Shown here one piece after another: positions 17,676-26,609 of a stretch of 64,000 nt of DNA (positions are counted from its first letter, which is position 1; the number at the start of each line of letters is the position of its first letter). The translations under genes and the position numbers were made by a program. Source of the stretch: an uncultured Roseburia sp. Lineage in GTDB: Bacteria > Bacillota > Clostridia > Lachnospirales > Lachnospiraceae. The notes below the pieces were generated by a model, which worked only from the letters and a program-made list of their open reading frames with translations, had not been told where the DNA came from and searched no databases. Where the stretch lies: assembly GCA_934317215.1 (NCBI GenBank), contig CAKREH010000017.1, positions 1 through 64,000 on the forward strand, in the 5' to 3' direction.

Positions 17676-18740
17676 TTATTTTACCTCTACTGTCCAGCCA
17701 TATTTATCCGGCAGTTTGCCCCACTGGATTCCGGTTAAGGTATCATATAATTTCTGGGTCAGCTCACCGATCTTAAAATCGTTGATCGTTACAACATCAT
17801 CTTTGTAGCGGAGTTCTCCGACAGGGGAGATAACTGCTGCAGTACCTGTTCCGAATACTTCCTCAAGCGTGCCGTCATGTCCGGCTTTCATCAGATCGTC
17901 TACGGAAAGTCTGGTCTCATTTACTTTATAACCCCAGTCTCTTAACAGATGGATCATGGAATCTCTTGTGACACCCGGAAGAACAGTTCCCTCGATCGGT
18001 GCTGTGTAAATCTCGCCTGCGATCTTGAACATGATGTTCATGGTTCCAACTTCCTCTACATATTTACGATGTTCACCGTCTAACCAGAGTACCTGGGAAT
18101 ATCCCATCTTCTCTGCTTTAACCTGTCCTAAAATAGAACCTGCGTAGTTACCACCGCATTTTGTAAATCCGGTACCACCTTTTACGGCACGGACCAGCTC
18201 ATCCTCAACTAAGATCTTAACCGGGTTGATTCCCTCTGCGTAGTAAGCGCCAACCGGGCAGCAGATAATCATAAACTTATAAGCAGATGCCATATGTACG
18301 CCGAGTGCAGCTTCTGTTGCAAACATAAACGGACGGATGTAAAGAGATGTCTCCGGCTCTGATGGAACCCAGTCCTCTTCTACCTTTACCAGTGCTTTTA
18401 CCGCCTCAACAAACATATCAACCGGGAACTCCGGCATACAGAGTCTTGCGTTAGAGTTGATCATTCTCTTTGCGTTCATCTCCGGACGGAATAACTGGAT
18501 CTTACCCTCTGCGGTACGGTATGCTTTCATACCCTCGAATGTTTCCTGTGCATAATGTAACGTTACACATGCAGGATCCATGGTGATCGGTCCTTCCGGA
18601 ACGATTCTTGCATCTTTCCATCCCTCTTCCTTTGTCCAATCCATAACAAACATATAGTCTGTCATATATTTTCCAAATCCAAGATGTTTCTGATCCGGTT
18701 TTTCCTTTAAATGTTCTCTTTTTTCAAATCTGATATCCAT
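17676..18740 (-). CDS. ilvE: Branched-chain amino acid aminotransferase
   Basis: 354 aa, class IV PLP aminotransferase. Transfers amino groups between glutamate and the 2-oxo acids of leucine, isoleucine and valine. The PLP lysine is K194 in GTGFTKCGGNYAGS; the LWLDGEHRKYVEEVGTMN and FGTGTAAVISPVG blocks are the BCAT-type substrate and cofactor loops. GGAGGCATATGTT precedes the start. Own promoter and terminator, so monocistronic. Confidence 0.95.
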   Translation of the reverse strand: MDIRFEKREHLKEKPDQKHLGFGKYMTDYMFVMDWTKEEGWKDARIVPEGPITMDPACVTLHYAQETFEGMKAYRTAEGKIQLFRPEMNAKRMINSNARLCMPEFPVDMFVEAVKALVKVEEDWVPSEPETSLYIRPFMFATEAALGVHMASAYKFMIICCPVGAYYAEGINPVKILVEDELVRAVKGGTGFTKCGGNYAGSILGQVKAEKMGYSQVLWLDGEHRKYVEEVGTMNIMFKIAGEIYTAPIEGTVLPGVTRDSMIHLLRDWGYKVNETRLSVDDLMKAGHDGTLEEVFGTGTAAVISPVGELRYKDDVVTINDFKIGELTQKLYDTLTGIQWGKLPDKYGWTVEVK

Positions 18741-18781
18741 AACATATGCCTCCGACTCTCTATCGTTTTTTTCTGACCCTC

Positions 18782-18810
18782 ATTATGATACTTTCTTTTT
18801 TGAGTGTCAA
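18782..18810 (-). promoter_or_regulatory. Sigma-A promoter of ilvE
   Basis: TTGACA (18810-18805), 17-bp spacer, CATAAT (18787-18782) on the minus strand. Confidence 0.75.
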
Positions 18811-18928
18811 GATTATTCCAAAGGCTTATATTCGTCATTACTCAAATTCATAATAGCATTTATTTTTTATAATCACGCGTTATGGTGCTGCCATAAAACC
18901 ATCCCGTAATTTTTGCCTTTGAAATGTA

Positions 18929-19468
18929 CTAGTTCTGCTCTGCAATTACCTTTTTTAAAGGGATCCAGATCATAAATGCAAGCACGCTTCCGATTGCCGC
19001 CGTAATAAACTGTGTCACAGAAAATGTTGTCTGGAACACTGCCATCTTTGGAACCATTGCCTCCGGAAGCAGGGATGGGATCAGAACCAGTGCGATCACG
19101 ACTCCCATAAATAATGCCTTTACAATGCTGCCGGCTGCCATACCTGCGATCAGACCTGCATTGCCTTTGATCTTCTTTGCAAGCAGACTGACTGCTGCTA
19201 CAAGAATGATATTTCCGATCATAACGCATGGGATGATCGCCGGGATCGCTGACATGATTGGGCTTCCTGTAATCAGGAATGATGTGACCGGTGTGATCAC
19301 AGATAAAATGATTCCACATGCCATACCTGCACCCAGTGCCGCAATGATCAGACATGCATTGATGATCGGTCCTGTGATGTACACACTTGTGTTTTTAAAG
19401 AACTGGCTCACGATACAGATTGCCAGTAACACTGCTGTTGTTGTGATTTGTTTCGTTGTGATTTTCAT
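18929..19468 (-). CDS. Orphan ECF transporter S component
   Basis: 179-aa membrane protein with about six hydrophobic helices and the short loops typical of substrate-binding (S) subunits of energy-coupling-factor importers: MKITTKQITTTAVLLAICIV..., SVYITGPIINACLIIAALGAG, ITPVTSFLITGSP. S subunits bind a vitamin or similar micronutrient and share an EcfA/EcfT module; which substrate is not clear here. I place the start at 19468, after AAAGGAGGATTT; the upstream in-frame stretch translates the repeat element 19469-19537. The dedicated module at 24.4-27.2 kb has its own S component, so this one may use a module elsewhere. Confidence 0.75.
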   Translation of the reverse strand: MKITTKQITTTAVLLAICIVSQFFKNTSVYITGPIINACLIIAALGAGMACGIILSVITPVTSFLITGSPIMSAIPAIIPCVMIGNIILVAAVSLLAKKIKGNAGLIAGMAAGSIVKALFMGVVIALVLIPSLLPEAMVPKMAVFQTTFSVTQFITAAIGSVLAFMIWIPLKKVIAEQN

Positions 19469-19537
19469 AAATCCTCCTTTGTTTTCCGAAGGAAAATGCG
19501 AGCCCGCTGGCGAGCAGAGGATTTTCCTCCTTGTTTT
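19469..19537 (-). repeat. RBS-associated 70-bp element, copy 1
   Basis: Nearly identical to 32045-32114: four substitutions and one indel. On the mRNA strand it reads AACAAGGAGG..., a GC-rich core, ATTTTCC-TTC-GGAAAA, then AACAAAGGAGGATTT and the start codon. Thus an AACAA(R)GGAGG ribosome-site-like stretch occurs at both ends. TTTTCCGAAGGAAAA (plus strand) is a small hairpin, and the same GGAAAA can pair instead with the distal ATTTTCC. Confidence 0.7.
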
Positions 19538-19567
19538 TCTCCTTTGTTTTGCACAATTTTCGCAACC

Positions 19568-19596
19568 ATCATAGTACAACACTTATGAAAAGTCAA
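19568..19596 (-). promoter_or_regulatory. Sigma-A promoter of the orphan S component
   Basis: TTGACT (19596-19591), 17 bp, TATGAT (19573-19568) on the minus strand. The repeat element would then lie wholly in the ~90-nt leader. Confidence 0.65.
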
Positions 19597-19644
19597 TTTT
19601 TCATACACGGTTTCCCCAGTTCCATAAACAACCGCAATTTTCTC

Positions 19645-19673
19645 TTGTCATTTAAATCAGGGAATTTTATAAT
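19645..19673 (+). promoter_or_regulatory. Sigma-A promoter of the flavin reductase gene
   Basis: TTGTCA (19645-19650), 17 bp, TATAAT (19668-19673). Confidence 0.8.
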
Positions 19674-19720
19674 AAAATCATCATATAAATATTTTGTGTA
19701 CTGATAAAGGAGATTACGTT

Positions 19721-20230
19721 ATGCATACATTTCAACCTATGACAGCAGATATGATGGAATTTGATCCATTTACAAAAATCGGAAAAGAATGGGCACTGCT
19801 CACCGCAGGTTCCAAAGACAACGCAAACACCATGACCATAAGCTGGGGCGGTGTCGGTGTCTTATGGGGCAAAAACGTTGCCTTTGTATTTGTCCGCGAC
19901 TCCAGATACACCAAAGAACTGATCGACAAAAATGAATTCTTTTCTCTCAGCTTTTTATCTGAAAAATACCGTGATGCATTAAATTACTGTGGAAGCCACT
20001 CCGGCCGCGACGAGGACGATAAGATTTCAGCAGCCGGTTTAACCCTTACCTCCCGCCACAGCATTCCATTCATCGATGAGGGAAACATGATCCTGCTGTG
20101 CGAGAAAATGTCCGCAACGCGACTGACTGAGGATTCTTTCCTGATGCCGGAGATTGCACAAAAATGGTATGCAGATCATGATATGCACACGATGTATATT
20201 GCGGAGATCATTGATATTCTGGCAAGATAA
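19721..20230 (+). CDS. Flavin reductase-like FMN-binding protein
   Basis: 169 aa, split-barrel flavin reductase family. Conserved parts: WALLTAGSKDNANTMTISWGGVG (phosphate/flavin loop), RYTKELIDKNEFFSLSF, and the late HTMYIAEI strand. Members reduce or bind FMN, often as oxidoreductases or partner proteins; no substrate is clear. The ATG at 19721 follows AAAGGAGATTACGTT; an ATG 27 bp earlier lacks a ribosome site. Monocistronic between its own promoter and the next promoter. Confidence 0.85.
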   Translation: MHTFQPMTADMMEFDPFTKIGKEWALLTAGSKDNANTMTISWGGVGVLWGKNVAFVFVRDSRYTKELIDKNEFFSLSFLSEKYRDALNYCGSHSGRDEDDKISAAGLTLTSRHSIPFIDEGNMILLCEKMSATRLTEDSFLMPEIAQKWYADHDMHTMYIAEIIDILAR

Positions 20231-20241
20231 TCCTGAACACC

Positions 20242-20270
20242 TTGCTTTTTCCAAAAATCAATGCTACAAT
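20242..20270 (+). promoter_or_regulatory. Sigma-A promoter of the membrane-anchored unknown
   Basis: TTGCTT (20242-20247), 17 bp, TACAAT (20265-20270). Confidence 0.6.
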
Positions 20271-20316
20271 ATTTTCTGAGTTTTGTTCTAAAAAGTAAAT
20301 ATATGGAGGATTATTT

Positions 20317-20832
20317 ATGAGCCCAGTTACTATTGTATTACTGGTTATCTTAGCCGTCTTAATCATCGGACTTGTTGTCCTTTATTTTCTCGGAAAGAAA
20401 GCACAGAAAAAGAAAGCCGAACAGGATGAACAGCTTGCCGCTGCCGCACAGACCGTATCCATGCTGGTTATAGATAAGAAGCGAATGCGCATTACCGAAT
20501 CCGGTCTTCCGCAGGTTGTGATCGACCAGACACCGAAGATGATGCGCCGTACCAAACTTCCAATCGTAAAGGCAAAGGTTGGACCAAAAGTAATGTCTTT
20601 GATCGCCGATGAATCTGTATTTGATTACATACCGGTCAAAAAAGAAGTGAAAGCTACCGTGAGTGGTATCTATATCACAAAAGTTACCGGTGTACGCGGA
20701 CCTCTTGAAAAACCGGAAGGTAAAAAGAGCTGGAGAACCAAATTAAAAGAAAAAGCAAATCGCGCAAATAAAGAACTCGAAAAAGAAAAAGCTGAACTTG
20801 AAAAAGAAAAAAGCAAGAAAAAGAAAAAATAA
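20317..20832 (+). CDS. Membrane-anchored basic protein of unknown function
   Basis: 171 aa, GGAGGATTATTT before the ATG. One N-terminal membrane helix (residues ~4-26), then a basic linker, a ~90-residue conserved-looking cytosolic domain (SMLVIDKKRMRI, MMRRTKLPIVKAKVG) and a lysine/glutamate-rich C-terminal coil ending in five lysines. I do not recognise a named family beyond similar Lachnospiraceae hypotheticals. The basic tail could touch nucleic acid or the inner membrane surface, but that is conjecture. Confidence 0.7.
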   Translation: MSPVTIVLLVILAVLIIGLVVLYFLGKKAQKKKAEQDEQLAAAAQTVSMLVIDKKRMRITESGLPQVVIDQTPKMMRRTKLPIVKAKVGPKVMSLIADESVFDYIPVKKEVKATVSGIYITKVTGVRGPLEKPEGKKSWRTKLKEKANRANKELEKEKAELEKEKSKKKKK

Positions 20833-20845
20833 TTCATAAAACCTG

Positions 20846-20885
20846 AAAATACCGCAAATGTGAAAATCGCATTTGCGGTATTTTT
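20846..20885. terminator. Bidirectional terminator
   Basis: AAAATACCGCAAATG / CATTTGCGGTATTTT, 15-bp perfect stem with T-runs on both strands, between converging genes. Confidence 0.9.
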
Positions 20886-20893
20886 ATCATGAA

Positions 20894-22627
20894 CTACAGT
20901 ACCCAGCCTGCCGCCTGCATCTGTGTCTCCACCATATGGTGATAGATTCCATCTTTTTCGGACAGCTCATCAGGTGTGCCTTCCTCTGCAACCACACCGT
21001 CTTTTAACACAACGATCTTATCTGCGTTTGCAACCGTTCGCATCCGGTGCGCAATGATAAGAACTGTCTTATTCCGGATCAGTTTTGACAATGCCTCCTG
21101 GATCAGTGTCTCATTATCTACATCCAGTGATGCGGTCGCCTCATCTAATAAGATAATCGGTGCATCCTTTAAAAACGCCCTCGCGATCGAGATTCTCTGA
21201 CGTTCTCCGCCAGAGAGTTCTGATCCGTTTTCACCAATCATCGTCTGCCAGCCGTCCGGCAGCTTTTGGGCAAATTCATCACAGTGTGCTAACTTGGCAG
21301 CGACAATGACTTCCTCATCCGTCGCATCCTGTCTGCCGATACGGATATTTTCCATAATCGTATTGTTAAAAAGTGTGACGTCCTGAAATACAATGGAATA
21401 CAGTGACATCAGAGTTTCCGGATTGATCTTCGAAATGTCCATGCCTCCAACTGTGATCTTTCCCTTTTCAATGTCCCAGAATCTAGCCGCAAGTCTTGAT
21501 ACGGTCGTCTTTCCACCACCGGATGGTCCGATCAGTGCCGTCACCTCACCCTGTTTTGCAGTAAATGTTACATCCTTTAATACAGACTCCTTTCTGTCGT
21601 AAGAAAATCTCACATTTGAAAATGTAATATCATATCCTTTATGGCTTAACTGATCTGTTCCTGTCTGAATTTCATGGGAGAGGATCTCGTCTAAACGTTC
21701 GCTCTGTATATTTGCGCTGATCATTGCCGCTAAATTCTGCAGGGAAATCTGCATCGGATCATAGATTCTTGATACAACAAGCAAAAACATGAAAAATGTC
21801 AGTACATCGATACTTCCCTTTGCAAGAAGGATTCCCCCTGTCAGGGCAACCGTTGCAATACCAAGTTTTAAGATCATCTGGGCACTTGCGACAAATACCG
21901 CCATGCCAAGTTCTGTCACGATCGCATGTTTCTCGACCGCTTTAATTTTTTTATCCAGACCTTTCATATAATCATCCTGTGCATTGTTGGCGCGGAGATC
22001 ACGGACCGTCTCAAGTCCTTCCTGAATCCCGTCGGCACAGTCCATTTTCAATTTCATCTGTTTTCTGCTCAGACTGTTTTGTACTTTACCGGAACAGCCA
22101 ACGATCAGATATGAAACCGGAAGCACCCACAGCGCCGCTAAAGCCATTCTCCAGTCAAAGAAAAAGAGACTTAATGCCACGAGTGCCGTAGAAATACACG
22201 CTCCGATCAGTTCCGGTATCACATGGGAAGAAACCGTCTCCATCGTCGCACAGTCCGCCATGATCGTACTGGTCAGATCCGACAGATCTTTTTTGCCAAA
22301 GAACGAGAGTGGTATTTTTCTCAGTTTTTCCGCGAGTGTGATGCGTCTGACACCACTCTCCACATAAGTTGCAAAAAATGTTGCATTATACTGGATATAG
22401 GTAGTAATTGCGATCAATGCCAGACAGATCAGGCTGCCTGCAAGATAAAACCCGCCTCTTCCACCAAGTGTTCCTCCCATATAATCCTTTACCAGAAAAT
22501 AAAGCATTCCTACCGGAAACATCAGCACAATATCCGATATCGTGACGGAAACAAATGCTTTTATCATATCCTTCGCACCCTGCTCTGAAAGTGCATATTT
22601 ATGCTGTATTTTTTCTTTGAATGACAT
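20894..22627 (-). CDS. ABC transporter, fused permease/ATPase (half 2)
   Basis: 577 aa: six-helix membrane domain (residues ~20-310) followed by an ABC ATPase with Walker A GPSGGGKTTVSRL, signature LSGGERQRIS, Walker B IILLDEATASLD and H-loop AHRMRTV. It pairs with the next-upstream gene (3 bp apart) as a heterodimer. ABCB-type fold; most relatives export, but pairs of this look beside ECF genes also resemble the YbtPQ/IrtAB import type. The direction cannot be settled here. Confidence 0.88.
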   Translation of the reverse strand: MSFKEKIQHKYALSEQGAKDMIKAFVSVTISDIVLMFPVGMLYFLVKDYMGGTLGGRGGFYLAGSLICLALIAITTYIQYNATFFATYVESGVRRITLAEKLRKIPLSFFGKKDLSDLTSTIMADCATMETVSSHVIPELIGACISTALVALSLFFFDWRMALAALWVLPVSYLIVGCSGKVQNSLSRKQMKLKMDCADGIQEGLETVRDLRANNAQDDYMKGLDKKIKAVEKHAIVTELGMAVFVASAQMILKLGIATVALTGGILLAKGSIDVLTFFMFLLVVSRIYDPMQISLQNLAAMISANIQSERLDEILSHEIQTGTDQLSHKGYDITFSNVRFSYDRKESVLKDVTFTAKQGEVTALIGPSGGGKTTVSRLAARFWDIEKGKITVGGMDISKINPETLMSLYSIVFQDVTLFNNTIMENIRIGRQDATDEEVIVAAKLAHCDEFAQKLPDGWQTMIGENGSELSGGERQRISIARAFLKDAPIILLDEATASLDVDNETLIQEALSKLIRNKTVLIIAHRMRTVANADKIVVLKDGVVAEEGTPDELSEKDGIYHHMVETQMQAAGWVL

Positions 22628-22630
22628 TTT

Positions 22631-24397
22631 TTATTCCCCCACTTTCCAACGAACCGATTTATTGTATGCATCCCACATATGAGCATACAGTTTCTGTGCT
22701 TCTGACAGTTCTTTATGCGTTCCTGACTCCACGATTTCTCCGTCCTTTAACACGCAGATCCGGTCGGCATCCACAACGGAGGACAGACGATGTGCGATCA
22801 TAATGACCGTTTTTCCTGTGGATAATTTTGAAAATGCCTGTTGTACTTTTGCCTCATTATCCGGATCGGCAAATGCGGTTGCCTCATCTAAGATCAGGAT
22901 CGGTGCATTTTTTAGCATTGCCCTTGCAATCGAAAGACGCTGTGCCTCACCGCCGGACACATAGGTTCCCTTTGCCCCGATCACAGTATCAATGCCATCC
23001 GGCAGTTTTTCAATGATGTCCTCACACTGTGCATTTTTCAGTGCTTCCAGTACTTCCTCTCTCGTCGCATCTTTTCTTCCCATGCGGACATTTTCATAAA
23101 CAGACATCTTCAAAAGTTTACTGTCCTGAAATACAAATGACACCATATCCATAAGCTGTTTCGACGGGATATCACGCACATCCACGCCACCGATCCTGAT
23201 CTGCCCTTCTGTTGCATCAAAGAAACGTGCGATCAGGCTTGCAAGTGTCGACTTTCCACCACCGGACGGCCCGACAAATGCGACATGTTCGCCCTCTCGG
23301 ATCTTAAGATTGATGTTATGTAATGCATCTTTTACGGCATCCTCATAACGGAAAGACACATTTTCAAAAGTAATGGACATATCTTTCGGATCCGCTTTTC
23401 CTGCTGCTTCTGTGAGCGGCTTCTTTTTTAAAATACTGTCGATCCTGGTCAGCGCATCCTCAACGATCATCTGGTTTTCACTTGCATACATGATTTTATT
23501 TAAAGTGACTGTAATGATCGGTGTAATGATAATATAGAACATCAGATTTAATAAGAACGTGTCGCTCTCCCCGCCTCTGACCACATAAAAAGTAACTGCG
23601 ATCAGAACAGCAAATGCCGCATTGATGATCGTCGTATAAAAGGTCATCGGAAGTCTTAATTCTTTTGTGTAAGCGATTGTCCATTTTTCATATTTCTTTA
23701 TCGAGTCGCGAAAACGCTTGAATGAAAATACCGACTGTCCAAATGTTTTTACGACCGGAATGCCGCGGACATATTCCACGGCCTCACTCGACATTTCTTC
23801 AAGTGCATTCTGGTACTCTGTCATTTTATCTTTCATGCGCTGCCCGGTCATGCTGCCCATAATTAAAAATGCTGCCACTACCGGGATCAGACTTAGCAGT
23901 CCAAGCCGCCAGTCAAACATCAGGAGCAAAACCAGAAGACCGACCGGCGTTGCAATGGCGCCCGCCTGATCCGGTAACTGATGTGCAAGATAAGTCTCTG
24001 TCGCTTCACTCGATTCGTTGACAATCTTACGGATCTTACCGCTTCCGTCACTGTCCATAAATCCCATCGGTAATGTCATGATATGGTGCATCAGCTGTGA
24101 ACGTATCCCTGCCTGCACATGAAACGCAGACAAATGGGAACAAAGCAGTCCGCAAATGTAAAGAAACATGGATAGAATTGCAAAACCGACTGCATGCCAC
24201 CCATAATTTGCAAGATTCCCTGCATTTTCATAATGAGGCGCCACATCTAAAATTTCCTTTATCACTCTCCAGATATAATAAAACGGTACCAGCGCAATCC
24301 AGGCACTGACCACAGAAAATATCCACGAGAGGATCGTCAGATACTTAAAATTTCCCGCATATTCAAAAAGCCTTGCTAAAGAACTTTGTTTTTTCAT
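22631..24397 (-). CDS. ABC transporter, fused permease/ATPase (half 1)
   Basis: 588 aa. Membrane domain residues ~20-300, ATPase with Walker A GPSGGGKSTLASL, a slightly altered signature VSGGEAQRLS, Walker B ILILDEATAFAD (the 'SALD' D-loop is FADPD) and AHRLSSV. The differing D-loop and signature fit one half of an asymmetric heterodimer with 20894-22627. Start at 24397 follows AAAAAGGAGATAACA; a longer reading would overlap the EcfA gene. 14 bp after the EcfA stop, so in the same operon. Confidence 0.88.
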   Translation of the reverse strand: MKKQSSLARLFEYAGNFKYLTILSWIFSVVSAWIALVPFYYIWRVIKEILDVAPHYENAGNLANYGWHAVGFAILSMFLYICGLLCSHLSAFHVQAGIRSQLMHHIMTLPMGFMDSDGSGKIRKIVNESSEATETYLAHQLPDQAGAIATPVGLLVLLLMFDWRLGLLSLIPVVAAFLIMGSMTGQRMKDKMTEYQNALEEMSSEAVEYVRGIPVVKTFGQSVFSFKRFRDSIKKYEKWTIAYTKELRLPMTFYTTIINAAFAVLIAVTFYVVRGGESDTFLLNLMFYIIITPIITVTLNKIMYASENQMIVEDALTRIDSILKKKPLTEAAGKADPKDMSITFENVSFRYEDAVKDALHNINLKIREGEHVAFVGPSGGGKSTLASLIARFFDATEGQIRIGGVDVRDIPSKQLMDMVSFVFQDSKLLKMSVYENVRMGRKDATREEVLEALKNAQCEDIIEKLPDGIDTVIGAKGTYVSGGEAQRLSIARAMLKNAPILILDEATAFADPDNEAKVQQAFSKLSTGKTVIMIAHRLSSVVDADRICVLKDGEIVESGTHKELSEAQKLYAHMWDAYNKSVRWKVGE

Positions 24398-24411
24398 TGT
24401 TATCTCCTTTT

Positions 24412-25878
24412 TCACGAAAATGAAAACTGCTCCATAAACTGCCTGCAATGATCCCTTACAAGTGGATAAAACTCCTGCACTTCTCCATGCTCGATATGCA
24501 ATACATGGGTGCAGCACATCGCAATCAGCTCAGGGTCATGCGTGATAATAAACGTTGTTTTTTTTCGCTCTTTCAGTTTCTGAAACAGTCCGGCTGTCTG
24601 CTTCATATGTTTATAATCAAGTCCGCTGGTCGGTTCATCAAAGATTAAAACAGATTTTTCTGCAAGAAACGCCGACGCAATTGCAACGCGCTGTTTCTGT
24701 CCACCGGACAATGACATTGGATGACGCTCCCGAAATTCCGATAAGTCCAGCTCCTCCAATAAACCGGATACTTCCTCTTCCTTTTGTTCCGCCATACCAA
24801 GCTGTATTTCTTCCTCCACAGTCTCACAGAACAACTGGTGATTGACATCCTGCATGATCATATAGCAATTTTTTAACATCTGCCTGCTGCTGAAACTTGC
24901 GCCATCTAACACCGTATGCCCCTTAAATTTCTTTTCCAGTCCGCACAGGCATCGTAAAAATGTGGATTTTCCGGCACCGTTATGACCGGTCACTGCAATG
25001 ATGCTCTCTGCCGGCACCGCTATGTCAGACATATGCAGCACTTCTTCTTTTTCATAATGAAAATGATAATTTTTTAATTCGACCACTTTCCCTGATTCTT
25101 CCGGCTTTTGTGGAAAGTCCGGCTGTGACAGGGAAAGTCCACGAAGTCCCATCGCCTTTATCTGCTCTTCCGGAAAAGTAACAAATTCTTTCATTGGCAG
25201 ATCGGATACGATATGCCCTTCTTCCATATAAATGACACGGTCACAAATGTCTTTTAACCAATATAGTCTGTGTTCTGCGATCACGATCGTCTTCCCCTGT
25301 TTTTTCCAGAACAAAAGTGTCTGTTTCAATTCTTCAATCGCATCCAGATCCAGATTGGACGTCGGCTCATCTAAGACAAATATTTCCGGCTGCATGGCAG
25401 ATACTGAGGCGCATGCCACCCGCTGTTTTTCTCCACCGGAAAGTTTAAAAATGTTGCGCCCCATGAGTTTTTCCATTTTAAGTTCTTCTGCCACTTTTGC
25501 GATCCGGTTTTTAATCTCCTGCTCCGGCAGTCCCATATTTTCACAGCCAAATGCGACCTCACTCGTCGTATCCAGACAGAAAAACTGGCTGCGTGGATTC
25601 TGGAAAACACTTCCCACTTTCTCTGCGATCGTGTAGAGTTCTTCCTTCTGTACCTGCAGTCCGCAGGCCTCCACTGTTCCACTTAGCGTTCCCTCATAAA
25701 AATGTGGGATCAGCCCGTTTAAAAGGCGCGTGACCGTCGTTTTTCCGCATCCGGATTCCCCACAGAGTAAAATACATTCTCCCTGCTCTGCTGTCAGTGA
25801 AACATCATGCAGCGCTCCTTTTTCTGAGTTGTCATACTGAAAACTGACATTTGAAATTTGTATTATTTTTCCACTCAT
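24412..25878 (-). CDS. Energy-coupling factor ATPase, two ABC domains in one chain
   Basis: 488 aa. Domain 1 (about 4-225): Walker A CGESGCGKTTVTRL, signature KLSGGEKQRVACA. Domain 2 (about 265-480): Walker A TGHNGAGKSTFLRC, signature SLSGGQKQRVAIA, Walker B VLIFDEPTSGLD. It is the fused EcfA1-A2 motor of an ECF importer. The ATG at 25878 overlaps the EcfT stop by 4 bp (ATGA). With EcfT and the MptD-type S component it makes a complete dedicated ECF transporter. Confidence 0.9.
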   Translation of the reverse strand: MSGKIIQISNVSFQYDNSEKGALHDVSLTAEQGECILLCGESGCGKTTVTRLLNGLIPHFYEGTLSGTVEACGLQVQKEELYTIAEKVGSVFQNPRSQFFCLDTTSEVAFGCENMGLPEQEIKNRIAKVAEELKMEKLMGRNIFKLSGGEKQRVACASVSAMQPEIFVLDEPTSNLDLDAIEELKQTLLFWKKQGKTIVIAEHRLYWLKDICDRVIYMEEGHIVSDLPMKEFVTFPEEQIKAMGLRGLSLSQPDFPQKPEESGKVVELKNYHFHYEKEEVLHMSDIAVPAESIIAVTGHNGAGKSTFLRCLCGLEKKFKGHTVLDGASFSSRQMLKNCYMIMQDVNHQLFCETVEEEIQLGMAEQKEEEVSGLLEELDLSEFRERHPMSLSGGQKQRVAIASAFLAEKSVLIFDEPTSGLDYKHMKQTAGLFQKLKERKKTTFIITHDPELIAMCCTHVLHIEHGEVQEFYPLVRDHCRQFMEQFSFS

Positions 25879-26609
25879 AGTCCCAATATTCCTTTTATCC
25901 AGAGTACATACGGTAGCAGGCAGATTGTGATCAACAGTGTATCCTGCACATGGATCCCGATCTCGCAGATATTCGTCCGTCGTTTTTCTCCGCCAAGTCC
26001 TCTTGTCAGCGCTGCCGCATTCAGTTCTTCTCCGATCTTTGCAAGGCACACCATAAGGGGAACCATACGGTACTCCAGCATCTTTCCTGCATTTTTTCCT
26101 CCGATTCTGATATCGCGCATGCGCATCGCCGCGTTGATGGATGCAAACTCGTCTGTAACTGTTGGAAAAAAGCGAAACATCACAGACAATGGTATCGTGA
26201 TCTTTTCGGTCACATGCATTTTATTCATCGCAGCATGAAACTCGCTGACTGTCGTTGTCTCAATCAGATACGCTCCCAACAAAATGCTCGGCAGAAAACG
26301 TGTCAGAATCCCGCAGACTCCAAGCAGCAGAAAGTTTGCGATACCGGTCGTTTTCGGTCCCAGATACCAGAAGCTCAGATACGATGCCGCATACACGATC
26401 ATGTATGTAAATGCCGTCTTCCATTTTTTTGCCAGCAAAAACAGTACAAATGGTACAACACAAAAACACGGCATAAAGTCATTAAAAATATCCCCGCCTG
26501 CACCGCCTAACACAAACACTGCAACGGTAAACAGCAGTAACATTTTTGTGCGCGGATCAAATACGATCCCGCGGTTTTCCACATCCGGCTGCAATAAATC
26601 TGCCTGCAT
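25875..26609 (-). CDS. Energy-coupling factor transmembrane protein (EcfT)
   Basis: 244 aa, five to six hydrophobic helices and two short Ala-Arg-type coupling signatures near the C-terminal half (AAMRMRDIRIGG; AAALTRGLGGEKRR), which contact the ATPases. It couples the S component to EcfA. Its start at 26609 shares one base with the upstream stop (TAATG), so it is translationally coupled. Earlier in-frame codons lie inside the S-component gene. Confidence 0.88.
   Translation of the reverse strand: MQADLLQPDVENRGIVFDPRTKMLLLFTVAVFVLGGAGGDIFNDFMPCFCVVPFVLFLLAKKWKTAFTYMIVYAASYLSFWYLGPKTTGIANFLLLGVCGILTRFLPSILLGAYLIETTTVSEFHAAMNKMHVTEKITIPLSVMFRFFPTVTDEFASINAAMRMRDIRIGGKNAGKMLEYRMVPLMVCLAKIGEELNAAALTRGLGGEKRRTNICEIGIHVQDTLLITICLLPYVLWIKGILGL

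Noticed and set aside
18873..19355. Minus-strand 160-codon ORF overlapping the orphan S component
   Set aside because: Different frame of the same DNA, low-complexity His/Cys/Arg content, no ribosome site; the S-component frame has proper membrane helices.
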